From Halobacillus massiliensis (lineage in GTDB: Bacteria > Bacillota > Bacilli > Bacillales > Halobacillaceae), in assembly GCF_900166625.1 (NCBI RefSeq), contig NZ_LT800499.1:3036209-3091216 (forward strand): a stretch of 55,008 nt of DNA, read 5' to 3'. Position numbers and translations under genes: made by a program. Below, piece after piece: positions 16,291 through 26,075 of the stretch (positions are counted from its first letter, which is position 1; every line of letters begins with the position of its first letter). Under the pieces are notes generated by a model. It was not told the DNA's origin. It did not search any database and saw only the letters and a program-made list of their open reading frames with translations.

Positions 16291-17781
16291 ATTACTCTCC
16301 TTTTCTACTTCTACTTTTTGTTCAAGCAGTTTTTTTAATTGTTTTTTCACTCGTTTAGTAACCATAAGATAGAGGGTGTCTCCTGCCTGAATTCTGGATT
16401 GCCCAAAAGGCGTGATCACTTCTCCCTCGCGGACAATCGCACTAATTAGAGCTTTATCCGGAAGGTCCAATTCTTCAAGCGTATGGCCGGCAACAAAATT
16501 TTTCTCATTAACTTCGTATTCCATCATTTCTATATTAGTCTTCCCCATTGAAATTAGCTCCAAAGAATGAATAGGATTGGTTGTCTTTTCTAACGTAAGG
16601 CCTAAACGGTCAGCCGCCCAAGTGATTGTTGACCCCTGGACAACGGTTGAAACGAGTACGATAAAGAATACAACATTAAAAATCAGCGGGCTTTCTTCTA
16701 TTCCAGAAAGCATTGGGAATATTGCTAATACGATGGGAACAGCACCGCGCAGTCCTGCCCAGGAAAGAAATGTTTTCTCTTTCCAGTTAAAATTAAAAAA
16801 GGTCAGGCTTAAACACGTAGCAATGGGACGTGCCAGCAAAATTAACACGGCCGAAATTAATAAGCCATCAATCATTACAGTTAACGTAAACACTTCCGAG
16901 GGATAAACAAATAATCCGAGTAAGATAAACATAAGAATTTGAGCCATCCAGGCAAATCCTTCATGGAACCTTACAATTGAATAACGATAAGCAAGGTCGG
17001 TATTCCCGATGATGACCGCAGCGACATAAACAGCCAACAGACCGCTTGCCTGAAATAATGAGCTTGCTCCATATGTTAAGAAGGCAAATCCAAGAGCAAA
17101 TATCGGATATAGGCCACTGGAATCAAGATTGATCCGATTTAAGGAAAAACTTGCCCCATAGCCAAGAAGGATTCCAATGATCAGTCCTCCCCCCATTTGC
17201 CAAAAGAAACTTCCCACCATTCCTAAGACACTTGCTTCATTAGTTGTTATTACTTGAATAAAGCTGATTGTCAGAAAAACAGCCATAGGGTCATTGGTCC
17301 CTGACTCACCTTCCAAAGTAGCTTCAAGCTTGTTGCGAATATTTTTACCTTTGAGAACAGCAAATACAGCTGCTGCATCTGTAGAACCGACAATTGAACC
17401 TAAAAGAAAGGCCTCCAGCCAGGAGACCCCCAGAATAAATTTTGCAGCTATCCCGACAATTCCACTGGTTAATACGACCCCAAGTGTGGCAAGGGTAACA
17501 GAGGGACCAGCTACAGGACGAATCGAGCTCCATTTCGTCTGTATACCCCCTTCAAACAAAATAACGATTAACGCAAGAATACCAACCATTTGAGCGACTT
17601 CCGCGTTATTAAAAGATAAGAAATCAAGCCCATCACTGCCTACCAGCATGCCTACACCTATAAATAAAGCGAGGGAAGGAACTCCCAGCCGTGATGAAAA
17701 TTTAGTAACAACCACACTCATGATAAGCAATAAAGCAATAAGTGTGATGAATTGGTTAGACTGAATCATCTCCTCAATCAT
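16273..17781 (-). CDS. CPA1 K+/Na+:H+ antiporter, NhaP2-like
   Basis: This 502-residue membrane antiporter has about twelve to thirteen helices and a cytosolic C-terminal regulatory domain. Family motifs are GSTDAAAVFAVL and the ion-binding ESGTNDPMAVFLT near residue 155, plus SWAGLRGAVPIVLA later. Residues from about 410 form a TrkA-C (RCK-C) domain with NFVAGHTLEELDLP and GDTLYLMV, typical of NhaP2/CvrA-type potassium/proton exchangers. The ATG at 17781 follows AAGGAGT by 8 bases; the upstream ATG lies inside that region. It likely exports K+ or Na+ to balance pH and osmolarity; the ion cannot be decided here. Confidence 0.93.
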   Translation of the reverse strand: MIEEMIQSNQFITLIALLLIMSVVVTKFSSRLGVPSLALFIGVGMLVGSDGLDFLSFNNAEVAQMVGILALIVILFEGGIQTKWSSIRPVAGPSVTLATLGVVLTSGIVGIAAKFILGVSWLEAFLLGSIVGSTDAAAVFAVLKGKNIRNKLEATLEGESGTNDPMAVFLTISFIQVITTNEASVLGMVGSFFWQMGGGLIIGILLGYGASFSLNRINLDSSGLYPIFALGFAFLTYGASSLFQASGLLAVYVAAVIIGNTDLAYRYSIVRFHEGFAWMAQILMFILLGLFVYPSEVFTLTVMIDGLLISAVLILLARPIATCLSLTFFNFNWKEKTFLSWAGLRGAVPIVLAIFPMLSGIEESPLIFNVVFFIVLVSTVVQGSTITWAADRLGLTLEKTTNPIHSLELISMGKTNIEMMEYEVNEKNFVAGHTLEELDLPDKALISAIVREGEVITPFGQSRIQAGDTLYLMVTKRVKKQLKKLLEQKVEVEKESNEKSRA

Positions 17782-17879
17782 TAACGATAACTCCTTCATG
17801 TAATTTTTCTTTTACATTACTTTCCCTCCACACGGCCATGATAAGCTTCGATTTTCCAAAAAATATTAATTATGATAAA

Positions 17880-17913
17880 TAAAAACAACCCAGGGTCTCC
17901 CATGGGTTGTTTT
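17880..17913 (-). terminator. Terminator after yhbH
   Basis: The stem AAAACAACCCA/TGGGTTGTTTT is followed by a T run just before the yhbH stop on the plus map. Confidence 0.8.
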
Positions 17914-17915
17914 TA

Positions 17916-19079
17916 TTAAACCATTTGACTTTCTGTCTGCTCGCTGAAGAAATGCTTCATTGCAAAAAATACGTCCGCTTTTTTTCGTAAGACATGATAC
18001 CTGAACTTAGGATGATCAATCGATTTGTAAGCCTGCATAAGACTGGAAGAACGATTGTACTGATTGACTTCGCCATACCCAAACATTTGAGATACTTCCA
18101 TCAGCTGCTGGATTAAAGCCACACACCTCTTATTGTCAGAGGTTAAGTTATCACCATCTGAAAAGTGAAATGGATAAATATTATACCGCTCAGGTGAATA
18201 CTTTTCATTAATTAAATCTAGCGCTTTTTTATAAGCAGATGAACAAATTGTTCCACCACTTTCCCCTTTTGAGAAAAAGTCGTGTTCTGATACGACCTTT
18301 GCCTGTGTGTGGTGTGCCACAAACTCAATATCAACCGTTTCATAATTTTTTTGAAGAAAACGATTCATCCAGAAGAAAAAACTTCGTGCCATATATTTTT
18401 CCCACTGGCCCATTGACCCGCTCGTATCCATCATTGCAATTACTACCGCTTTTGATTCCGGTTTCTCCCGATCCGTCCATGCTTTAAAACGAATATCTTC
18501 TGGATATATTGGAGAAAAAGAAGATTCTCCTCCTAAAGCATTACGTTTAAACGCTTCAAGCATCGTTCGTTTCTTATCAATGTTCCCAGTGAGTCCTGTT
18601 TTACGGATATCTGTAAACTCAATATCTTCATGAATGATTGCATCTCTTTCTTTTTCCGCCAAATTAGGAAGCGTCAGCTCCTTAAAGAGGGCTTCTTCTA
18701 ATTCTGCGAGTGAAACCTCTGCTTCATAGTAATCTTCTCCAGCCTGGTCCCCAGCTCCTTCTCCCTGGCCCGGCTTTTTCTGGGCTTCTTGAGACTGGCC
18801 GACAACATCCCCCACTTGACTGTCTCCATCGCCTTGGCCGGCATGCTTGTTTTTCTCATAATTATACCTAATTTTATATTCATCAAGTGACCGAATGGGT
18901 ATCTTCACAACACGTTTTCCATTGGACATCACAATATTTTCTTCTGTAATTAAGTCAGGAAGCTGTTTGTTCATAGCATCCTTCACTTTTTCCTGATGGC
19001 GCCTCTGATCATCATAGCCTTTTCGATGGAGGGACCAGTCGTCTTCAGCAATGACAAAATTCTTCTTTTCATTCATCAC
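17916..19079 (-). CDS. yhbH: Sporulation protein YhbH (VWA domain, DUF444)
   Basis: This 387-residue cytosolic protein of the YhbH/YeaH family is linked to sporulation and usually found next to prkA. A basic N-terminus is followed by a Gly/Gln/Glu-rich linker (about residues 80-115) and a von Willebrand A-like domain with the metal-binding motif [13 protein letters not shown] near residue 215 and SDGDNLT later. GGAGGGGG precedes overlapping GTG and ATG starts 3 bases apart, so the true start could be 19076. Here prkA lies 7 kb upstream on the same strand instead of being adjacent. Confidence 0.95.
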   Translation of the reverse strand: MMNEKKNFVIAEDDWSLHRKGYDDQRRHQEKVKDAMNKQLPDLITEENIVMSNGKRVVKIPIRSLDEYKIRYNYEKNKHAGQGDGDSQVGDVVGQSQEAQKKPGQGEGAGDQAGEDYYEAEVSLAELEEALFKELTLPNLAEKERDAIIHEDIEFTDIRKTGLTGNIDKKRTMLEAFKRNALGGESSFSPIYPEDIRFKAWTDREKPESKAVVIAMMDTSGSMGQWEKYMARSFFFWMNRFLQKNYETVDIEFVAHHTQAKVVSEHDFFSKGESGGTICSSAYKKALDLINEKYSPERYNIYPFHFSDGDNLTSDNKRCVALIQQLMEVSQMFGYGEVNQYNRSSSLMQAYKSIDHPKFRYHVLRKKADVFFAMKHFFSEQTESQMV

Positions 19080-19290
19080 ATGTTTCCCCCTCCTGCTTGT
19101 GGATTACTCTATCATATGCAGGACAAGTCTGATGGATGAGGCGAAATGGAATATGACTTGTATTTTTATTAAGAATTATTTGACTATTTATTAAAAAAAG
19201 GAGTGCTATCGCCTGTAAAGCTAGGTGAGTAGAGGTATTTTCCTATAAAGATTCTTTTAGAAATACTTTGGTGTGCGTGTGTTCCATTGT

Positions 19291-19364
19291 TCCGTTTGCC
19301 TTAATAAAGAGAACCGGGCCTGGGGAAACAACTCGCTTTCCATGGGTGAACGGTGAGCTTCCTC
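19291..19364 (-). repeat. Second locus of the repeat: flank unit plus truncated copy A
   Basis: The 25-base flank unit (19291-19315) is followed by 49 bases closely matching 440-488 of copy A (CCTGGGGAAA, CTCGCTTTCCATGGG, GAACGGTGAGCTTCCTC). The second half of A is missing and replaced by sequence containing TAAACGGAACCG. Confidence 0.75.
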
Positions 19365-19405
19365 TTATACAGTAAACGGAACCGTCTTTCCACTCCCTAA
19401 AAAAA

Positions 19406-19482
19406 GGAAATGGCGAGACTCCTGCAGGGAGACAGAGCCAGGGGAGTTCCACGAGTGCAGTGAGCTAGCACACCGGCTCCTG
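19406..19482 (+). repeat. Second locus of the repeat: partial copy B
   Basis: About 77 bases match copy B (GGCGAGACTCCTGCAGGGAG, AGAGCCA, CGAGTGCA, GAGCTAGC, CACCGGCTCC) but stop before the closing half of the outer stem. A and B keep the same inverted order as at 440-768, with about 40 bases between them. No gene is supported in the 19080-19571 gap. Confidence 0.75.
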
Positions 19483-19534
19483 CTTAAATGGAAACTGGCC
19501 CCATTTCAAACTGAAATAAAAATCCGACCAAAAC

Positions 19535-19564
19535 AAAAACCCCTGCTAATAAATTAGCAAGGGC
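19535..19564 (-). terminator. Terminator after odhAB
   Basis: The hairpin CCCTGCTAAT/ATTAGCAAGGG has one bulge and is followed by a T run on the minus strand. Confidence 0.8.
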
Positions 19565-19571
19565 TCATCAA

Positions 19572-20873
19572 TTAACCTTCTAATAGGAGATCATAAGGAT
19601 CTTCAATCATTTCTTTAATACGACGAAGGAATTGGACAGCTTCTTTTCCGTCAACAATTCTGTGGTCGTAAGACAGAGCAATATACATCATTGGACGAGC
19701 CTGAATCGTATCGTCCGGCATAACTTTCGCACGTTTTTCAATGTTATGAAGTCCCAGAATACCAACTTGTGGAGAATTCAAGATCGGTGTAGACAACATA
19801 GATCCAAAAATACCGCCATTTGTAATCGTAAATGATCCGCCTTGCAGGTCATCTAAGGATAGCTCTTTATTTCTTGCTTTTTGAGCAACATCCATAATTC
19901 CTTTTTCAATTCCGGCAAAGTCCAGGCGGTCTGCATCACGTACAACAGGCACTACAAGGCCTTCATCGGTAGAAACAGCCATTCCGATATCATAGAATTT
20001 TTTCTGAATGATTTCATTGCCTTGAATTTCAGCATTGATTAATGGGAATTCTTTCAATGCGCCTACTGCTGCTTTTGTAAAGAAAGACATAAAGCCAAGC
20101 TTCACATCATGTTTCTTCTGGAACGATTCCTTACGCTCGCTTCGAAGCTTCATTACATTTGTCATATCTACTTCGTTAAAAGTAGTCAGCATCGCAGAAC
20201 TTTGCTGTGCTTCAACTAAGCGCTTCGCAATGGTTTGACGGCGGCGGGACATTTTAATGCGCTCAACCGGCTTATCAAACTCCACTTTTTCCTGCTTGCT
20301 TTCTTTTTTCTCTTGTTTAGGAGCTTCTTTCTTCTCCTCTTTCTGACTTCCTTTAGCTGCAGATTCTACATCTTCTGGACGAATACGGCCTAAAGGATCT
20401 TTAGCAGAAATGTCGCTTAGGTCGATACCAAGTTCACGGGCACGTTTACGGGCTGCCGGTGTAGCGATGACCTCTCCTTTGCTTTCTTTTTGAGAAGAAG
20501 AACTTTTCTCTTCTTTCTCTTCTTTTTTATCTGTCTGCTTTTCTTCCGCTTTTTCAGCTGATTTCTCTTTTACTTTTTCTTCTTCTTGACTTTCCTCTTC
20601 CTGACTCTCTTCTTCTTCAGAAGCTCCGCCAGCTTGACCGTTTTCATCTACTTTAGCGATAACGTCCCCAACTTCTACATCGTCCCCAGCTTCTTTTATG
20701 ATTTCTGCCAGCACACCGCTTGCATCCGCATTTACTTCTACGTTTACTTTATCAGTTTCAAGTTCAAGGATAGGGTCTCCTTTTTCTACTTGATCACCTT
20801 TTTTAACGAGCCATTCGGCTATCGTACCTTCTGTAATGGATTCAGCTAATTCAGGGACCTTAATTTCCTTCAT
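19572..20873 (-). CDS. odhB: Dihydrolipoamide succinyltransferase (E2o)
   Basis: This 433-residue E2 core of the 2-oxoglutarate dehydrogenase complex (TCA cycle) transfers succinyl from lipoamide to CoA. Residues 1-75 form a lipoyl domain with Lys42 in ELETDKVNVEV as the lipoylation site. A very long Glu/Lys/Ser-rich linker (about 80-135) is followed by a peripheral-subunit-binding domain (ATPAARKRARELGIDL and GRIRPEDV) and the catalytic domain with SYDHRIVDG. The ATG overlaps the odhA stop by one base (TAATG), which couples their translation. The lipoyl group would come from LipM/LipA encoded at 28262-30040. Confidence 0.97.
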   Translation of the reverse strand: MKEIKVPELAESITEGTIAEWLVKKGDQVEKGDPILELETDKVNVEVNADASGVLAEIIKEAGDDVEVGDVIAKVDENGQAGGASEEEESQEEESQEEEKVKEKSAEKAEEKQTDKKEEKEEKSSSSQKESKGEVIATPAARKRARELGIDLSDISAKDPLGRIRPEDVESAAKGSQKEEKKEAPKQEKKESKQEKVEFDKPVERIKMSRRRQTIAKRLVEAQQSSAMLTTFNEVDMTNVMKLRSERKESFQKKHDVKLGFMSFFTKAAVGALKEFPLINAEIQGNEIIQKKFYDIGMAVSTDEGLVVPVVRDADRLDFAGIEKGIMDVAQKARNKELSLDDLQGGSFTITNGGIFGSMLSTPILNSPQVGILGLHNIEKRAKVMPDDTIQARPMMYIALSYDHRIVDGKEAVQFLRRIKEMIEDPYDLLLEG

Positions 20874-23740
20874 TATTCATTTCCTCCTTTAGACAACTGT
20901 AGCGCTTCATTAATGATTCGTCTCTGCTCTGTTTTGTGGATATTTGGTTCACCAACTGAAGGAGAAGCGCGATGCGGTCTGCCGACGTAACGGTGAATTT
21001 GCCCTTTTTCTAACATTTTGTGAAGAATCCCCTCTACAAAATACCAGCTTCCCATATTTTGAGGTTCTTCCTGTATCCAGACAAGTTCTTCAAGGTTCGG
21101 ATACTCACTTAGAATATCTTTAAGGTTCTGTGTAGGGAATGGATAGATTTGTTCAATGCGAACGGCATCAATCTTTTCAAATGATTGGTCTTCCGCTTTT
21201 TCAACCGCATCTTCAAGTTCAACCATAATCTTTCCGGATCCCAATAACAGTGAGGTAACTTTCTCACGTTCTTTTTTCGTTTTTTTCGTCAATCCAGGCT
21301 GTCTTACGATCGGCTGGAAGTTTAATTGACTGAAATGCTCGCCTGGAGCAGCCACTCTTTGATTTCTTAACAGGCTCTTAGGTGTCATTAATACAAGAGG
21401 TCTTGCTTCCTCTTCATTGCTGATTGCTGCCTGACGCCTTAATAGGTGGAAGTACTGAGCAGCTGACGTAACGTTTGCTACTGTCCAGTTGTTTTCAGCA
21501 GCAAGCTGGAGGAACCTCTCCAGACGTGCACTGGAGTGCTCTGGTCCTTGTCCTTCATAACCGTGTGGAAGCAAAAATACCATATTTGACTTCTCGCCCC
21601 ATTTAGCACGGCCCGCAGCTACGAACTGATCAAAGATAACCTGTCCAGCATTCGCAAAATCACCAAACTGGGCTTCCCAGATCACTAAAGCTTCCGGTGC
21701 CTGCACACTGTACCCGTATTCAAAACCAAGAACCCCGGATTCAGAAAGCGGGCTGTTATAAATGTCAAAGGAAGCGTTAGCTTGTTCTATTCCATGTAAA
21801 GGACAATACGTCTCGCCTGTATCCACATCATGGAGGACTAGGTGACGATGAGCGAAAGTTCCGCGTTCTGTATCCTGACCGGTAATACGGATTGGTTTGC
21901 CGTCTTCGATAATAGAGGCAAAAGCTAAAGCTTCTGCTGTTGCCCAGTCGACTTTGTTGCCGTCATCAAGCATATTACTGCGTTTCTTAAGAATTTTTTC
22001 AAGCTTTTTAAAACCATTAAAGCTTTCAGGACGTTTTAATAATTCCTCGTTCAGCTTTTTCAAACGACCTAAATCAATAGCTGTCACGATTTCATCCAGC
22101 GGCCGCTCGACTGCACCAGGACGTTCTTTAACTTCAGCTTCTGTTGCTTCATTTTCATTCATATTGTTATAAATCTCGCGGAAATCAGACTCTACTTCTT
22201 CAAAAATTTTCTTAAGATCGCCTTCTTTTATTACGTTTTGTTCAAGCAGCTGCTTTTCAAAAACGTAAGGAGCTGTGTCATGAGCATCTATTTCTTTATA
22301 AAGCTTTGGCTGGGTCGCACGCGGCTCGTCCATTTCGTTATGGCCGTAGCGGCGGTAACCAACCAGGTCGATGACAAAATCTTTCTTGAATTTCTTCCTG
22401 TATTGGTAAGCTAGTGAGATCGCTGATAAACAGGCAATGGGATCATCCGCATTTACGTGCACAATTGGAATCTCATAGCCTTTTGCCAAGTCACTTGCAT
22501 AACGAGTAGAACGTCCATCTTTGCGATTTGTCGTAAAACCGACTAAGTTATTGGCAATCAGGTGAATAATTCCTCCCGTACGATAGCCTGGAAGATCTTT
22601 CATATTTAAAGATTCCGCAACAACGCCTTCACCAATAAACGCAGCATCCCCATGTATTAAGATGCCAAATGCTTTTTCTTCATCAAGTTTCGAATATCCT
22701 GTTTCTGAACGATCATCCTGAGCCGCTCTTGTAAAACCTTGCACAACAGGGTTTACAAACTCAAGGTGTGATGGATTATGACTTAAGGTAATCTTTGTAG
22801 AATGTGCTTCTCCATTCCCGATTTCACGACGGGCACCAAAGTGATATTTCACATCACCTGTCCATCCGTAGTTAATACCTGTAGAGCCTTCAGATGGAAC
22901 GAGCTCTTTATCCGGAGCATGGTGGAACTCAGAAAAAATCCGGTCATAAGGTTTGCCTAACACGTGGGCTAGCACGTTCAGCCTGCCTCTGTGAGCCATC
23001 CCCATCATAATGTGGCCGATGTGGTCAGATGATGCTTCCTGCACAATCTGATCAAGCATCGGAACCATTACATCTAGTCCTTCAATAGAGAAACGCTTTT
23101 GACCGACAAAGGTTCTGGCTAAGAAGTTTTCAAACCCTTCTACCTTTACAAGTCTTTTAAGTAAATCCTTTTTTTGTTCATTGCTTAATTCAACCTGAAA
23201 CTCAGCATTATCAATTCTATTTTGAAGCCATTGTCTTTCATTTTCATGGCTTACGTGATCATATTCAAATGAGATCGTCCCTGCATACGTTTCTTTTAAA
23301 TAGCGGACGACCTGAAGAGCATTTTTAAAATTATGTTGTTTATTTTCCCATACCCATTCGGCAGGGATTGATTCCAGATCGCTTTCTGTTAAGCCGTATC
23401 TGGAGATTTCCAGCATATTTGTAGGACCTCTTTCATTGCTTCCGACTGCATAAATTTTCGCATCCAGATGGCCATGACGACGAATAGCCTCAACAAGTTT
23501 CGATGCTGAGGTCACTTTCACTATATCGGCTGCTGAAGCCGCTTGGGCTTCTCCATTTACGGGAGCTGAAACAGACGTACTCATCCATTCAGGGGCTCCA
23601 TGCTGGTCGAACACTTCTTTTAAAGTAGCATCGACGGACTCTGGATCTTTTTCATATAACTCATACTGTTCTTCAATGTAACCCATGTTAGGGCCGTGAA
23701 ACTCTTCCCAAAATCTTTCGTTGGCACCTTGATTAGCCAC
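20873..23740 (-). CDS. odhA: 2-oxoglutarate dehydrogenase E1 component
   Basis: This 955-residue thiamine-diphosphate enzyme decarboxylates 2-oxoglutarate and succinylates the lipoyl arm of OdhB. The family N-terminus (FWEEFHGPNMGYIEEQYELY, split as FWEEFHGPN and YIEEQYELY), GMAHRGRLNVLAHVLGKP and the cofactor region GDAAFIGEGVVAESLN are visible. The C-terminal half carries QFGDFANAGQVIFDQF and LLPHGYEGQGPEHSSAR. I chose GTG at 23740 (MANQGANERFW) because GGAGG lies 8 bases upstream; the longer frame begins inside that site. A sigma-A promoter and a cre-like site lie directly upstream. Confidence 0.97.
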   Translation of the reverse strand: MANQGANERFWEEFHGPNMGYIEEQYELYEKDPESVDATLKEVFDQHGAPEWMSTSVSAPVNGEAQAASAADIVKVTSASKLVEAIRRHGHLDAKIYAVGSNERGPTNMLEISRYGLTESDLESIPAEWVWENKQHNFKNALQVVRYLKETYAGTISFEYDHVSHENERQWLQNRIDNAEFQVELSNEQKKDLLKRLVKVEGFENFLARTFVGQKRFSIEGLDVMVPMLDQIVQEASSDHIGHIMMGMAHRGRLNVLAHVLGKPYDRIFSEFHHAPDKELVPSEGSTGINYGWTGDVKYHFGARREIGNGEAHSTKITLSHNPSHLEFVNPVVQGFTRAAQDDRSETGYSKLDEEKAFGILIHGDAAFIGEGVVAESLNMKDLPGYRTGGIIHLIANNLVGFTTNRKDGRSTRYASDLAKGYEIPIVHVNADDPIACLSAISLAYQYRKKFKKDFVIDLVGYRRYGHNEMDEPRATQPKLYKEIDAHDTAPYVFEKQLLEQNVIKEGDLKKIFEEVESDFREIYNNMNENEATEAEVKERPGAVERPLDEIVTAIDLGRLKKLNEELLKRPESFNGFKKLEKILKKRSNMLDDGNKVDWATAEALAFASIIEDGKPIRITGQDTERGTFAHRHLVLHDVDTGETYCPLHGIEQANASFDIYNSPLSESGVLGFEYGYSVQAPEALVIWEAQFGDFANAGQVIFDQFVAAGRAKWGEKSNMVFLLPHGYEGQGPEHSSARLERFLQLAAENNWTVANVTSAAQYFHLLRRQAAISNEEEARPLVLMTPKSLLRNQRVAAPGEHFSQLNFQPIVRQPGLTKKTKKEREKVTSLLLGSGKIMVELEDAVEKAEDQSFEKIDAVRIEQIYPFPTQNLKDILSEYPNLEELVWIQEEPQNMGSWYFVEGILHKMLEKGQIHRYVGRPHRASPSVGEPNIHKTEQRRIINEALQLSKGGNE

Positions 23741-23779
23741 GTGAAATACCTCCAAGTAGTTGTTTGTCTAATGCTGGAA

Positions 23780-23793
23780 CGTAAACGTTTGCA
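23780..23793 (-). promoter_or_regulatory. cre-like CcpA site at odhA
   Basis: TGCAAACGTTTACG (minus strand) matches the cre consensus TGWNANCGNTNWCA except at the third and last bases. It lies 12 bases downstream of the -10 box, where CcpA binding would block transcription. Confidence 0.5.
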
Positions 23794-23805
23794 AACACAC
23801 TATCT

Positions 23806-23835
23806 ATTATAGGGCTGTTACGCTCCGTAATTCAA
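23806..23835 (-). promoter_or_regulatory. Sigma-A promoter of odhAB
   Basis: A -35 TTGAAT (23830-23835) and a -10 TATAAT (23806-23811) are spaced 18 bases. Confidence 0.7.
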
Positions 23836-23884
23836 CATTTATCCCTTTTTTTCTTTTAAGCTCTAGTTCTATTTAATTATAACA

Positions 23885-23914
23885 AGAAAGACGTACCTAT
23901 TGGTACGTCTTTTG
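23885..23914 (-). terminator. Terminator after ppk1
   Basis: The perfect 11-base stem AAAGACGTACC/GGTACGTCTTT separates ppk1 from the odhAB promoter. Confidence 0.8.
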
Positions 23915-23931
23915 TATTTTTCTAAAAATAC

Positions 23932-26001
23932 TTATTCTTCATCCTCAAGTACCTGATATGCCAGTTCGAACAGCTTCATCTGACAATCTATTCCTTCCTC
24001 ACACTCTGACTTTTCAATCTGTGTATAGACTCCCTTTTCGGTCAATACTCTGGCTTTCGTATTATCCGCCAGCATAAGCAGCAAAACGTCTGTCACGCGT
24101 CGTTTAATCTTAGAATCAAGGATGGGAAAGCACAGTTCTACCCGTTTCACCATATTTCTTGTCATTAAATCGGCTGAAGACAAATACAGTTTTTCTTCAC
24201 CATTATGAAAAAAATAATATACCCTGCTGTGCTCAAGAAATCTTCCAACTATGCTGATTACTTTTATGTTTTCACTAATTCCTGGTATGCCGGGCCTTAA
24301 GCAGCATATCCCCCGAACAATCAGCTTTATGCTTACCCCTGCCTGAGAAGCTTCATAAAATTTTTTAATCAGATCCTTATCTGTAAGGGAATTCATCTTC
24401 GCAATGATCATTCCATTAGCAGACTTTTTATGAAACGCCATCTCTTCCTTAATTTTTTGAAGAAGATCAAATTTTAAACCTTCAGGAGCCATCGATAAAA
24501 AATGAAAATCTGGCTGTTCCGTATAGCCGCTCAAATAGTTAAAGAAATTAGTTGCATCCTCCCCGAATTCACTTCGTGTGGTCATCAGTCCCATGTCAGT
24601 GTAAAGTTTTGCTGTCTGATCATTATAATTTCCTGTTCCCAGATGGACGAAACGATCAATATGATTTTCTTTTTTTCTTACAATTAAGGTTATTTTGCTA
24701 TGTGTCTTTAAACGTGTCATGCCATAAATTACATGACATCCCGCCTTCTCAAGCTTCCTTGCCCACTGCAAATTGTTTTCTTCATCAAAACGTGCTTTTA
24801 ACTCCACTAATACTGTCACTTGCTTTCCGTTTTCAGCTGCTAGTTTCAAAGCGTTTATGATGGGAGAATCCCCGCTCACCCTGTAGAGTGTCTGTTTAAT
24901 TGCGAGTACATCAGGATCCATTGCTGCTTCTGTCATCAATTCTATAAGAGGATCAAAAGATTCATAGGGATGATGAAGAAATACATCACGTTTTAGTATA
25001 GCATCAAAAATTTTTTCATCTTCACCAATATCCTGTGCAGGCTGGGGAATTAACGGAATATAGGCAAGCTCCTCTTTCAAAGGTACACTCTTTTCATAAA
25101 ACTTATAGAGAAACGCAAGGTCAAGCGGCCCCTTTATTCTGTATACGTCCTCTTCAAAAATTTCCAGCTTTCTTAACAGAAATTGAACCATCTTCTCATC
25201 ACAAAAACCCTCGCGGACTTCTAATCGTACAGCAGCCCCCCACTTTCGTTTCTTTAATTCTTTTTCAATTTCTCTTAATAGATCTCTTGCCCCTTCCTCA
25301 TGAATGGTCATATCCGCATTCCTGGTAATGCGAAAATCCGTAATGGATTCTATCGAATGTCCTCTAAAAAGTTTCTCTGAAAATTGACTGACCACTTCTT
25401 CTAATAGTACGTATTGATTAGTATGGTTGATTTGAACAAAACGCGGAAGGACAGAGGGCACTTGAACAATGGCTATTTTTTCCGCCTCCCCCCGCAACCT
25501 AATCGCCAGGTTAATCGTCCGGCTTAAAAGGCTGGGAAAAGGTCGGTGAACATCAACTGCTAATGGGGTTAATACAGGAAAGATTTCATGTAAAAAATAT
25601 CCTTCCAGCTGATGCAGCTGGTTTTTGGACAACTGTGAGAGAGAAAGGATAGATATATTTTCTTCATTTAATAGAGGCAGCATATCCTGGTACTCCTGAT
25701 ACTGCTTGTTTACCAGGTAGTGAGTTTTCTCAGCTATGAATCTTATCTGCTGTTTAGGGGTGAAGCCGGCTTTATTTTCAGGTTTATTATATCCTGCCTT
25801 TATTTGATCCTTCAGACCAGCTACACGGACCATAAAGAATTCATCAAGATTTGAAGAAAAAATCGCTAGATACTTCAGCCTCTCCAGCAGTGGGTTCCTT
25901 ACATCACTTGCTTCTTCCAAAACTCTTTCGTTAAAAGCCAGCCAGCTCAGTTCTCTGTTAATGTAATACTCTGGAGAATCTAAAGAAAGGTTATGAGTCA
26001 T
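23932..26001 (-). CDS. ppk1: Polyphosphate kinase 1
   Basis: This 689-residue enzyme reversibly makes polyphosphate from ATP. The four PPK1 domains are in order: the N-terminal helical domain (YINRELSWLAFNERVLEEA, shortened: NRELSWLAFNERV), the head domain, then C1 and C2 with VELKARFDEENNLQWARKLE (shortened: ELKARFDEENN) and the histidine motif RLKTHSKITLIVR. KTHSK contains the expected phospho-accepting histidine, and HLGTGNYN follows. The start is ATG at 26001, 10 bases after AAGGAAG. A start 75 bases upstream would put the N-terminus across the prkA terminator. No ppx neighbour is present. Confidence 0.95.
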   Translation of the reverse strand: MTHNLSLDSPEYYINRELSWLAFNERVLEEASDVRNPLLERLKYLAIFSSNLDEFFMVRVAGLKDQIKAGYNKPENKAGFTPKQQIRFIAEKTHYLVNKQYQEYQDMLPLLNEENISILSLSQLSKNQLHQLEGYFLHEIFPVLTPLAVDVHRPFPSLLSRTINLAIRLRGEAEKIAIVQVPSVLPRFVQINHTNQYVLLEEVVSQFSEKLFRGHSIESITDFRITRNADMTIHEEGARDLLREIEKELKKRKWGAAVRLEVREGFCDEKMVQFLLRKLEIFEEDVYRIKGPLDLAFLYKFYEKSVPLKEELAYIPLIPQPAQDIGEDEKIFDAILKRDVFLHHPYESFDPLIELMTEAAMDPDVLAIKQTLYRVSGDSPIINALKLAAENGKQVTVLVELKARFDEENNLQWARKLEKAGCHVIYGMTRLKTHSKITLIVRKKENHIDRFVHLGTGNYNDQTAKLYTDMGLMTTRSEFGEDATNFFNYLSGYTEQPDFHFLSMAPEGLKFDLLQKIKEEMAFHKKSANGMIIAKMNSLTDKDLIKKFYEASQAGVSIKLIVRGICCLRPGIPGISENIKVISIVGRFLEHSRVYYFFHNGEEKLYLSSADLMTRNMVKRVELCFPILDSKIKRRVTDVLLLMLADNTKARVLTEKGVYTQIEKSECEEGIDCQMKLFELAYQVLEDEE

Positions 26002-26028
26002 TGGGCAGCCACTTCCTTCTGTCTTTTC

Positions 26029-26066
26029 AATAAAAGAAGTGCGAGCCCTGGGGGCTCTGCACTTCT
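26029..26066 (-). terminator. Terminator between prkA and ppk1
   Basis: The stem AGAAGTGC plus inner GAGCCC, paired with GGGCTC and GCACTTCT, is followed by TTTTATT on the minus strand. It shows that ppk1 cannot start upstream of about 26020. Confidence 0.75.
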
Positions 26067-26075
26067 CATTTTTCA

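Noticed and set aside
19243-19452. 69-codon frame on the minus strand
   Set aside because: It coincides with the second repeat locus and shares its peptide with the frame at 247-513 only because the DNA repeat is shared.
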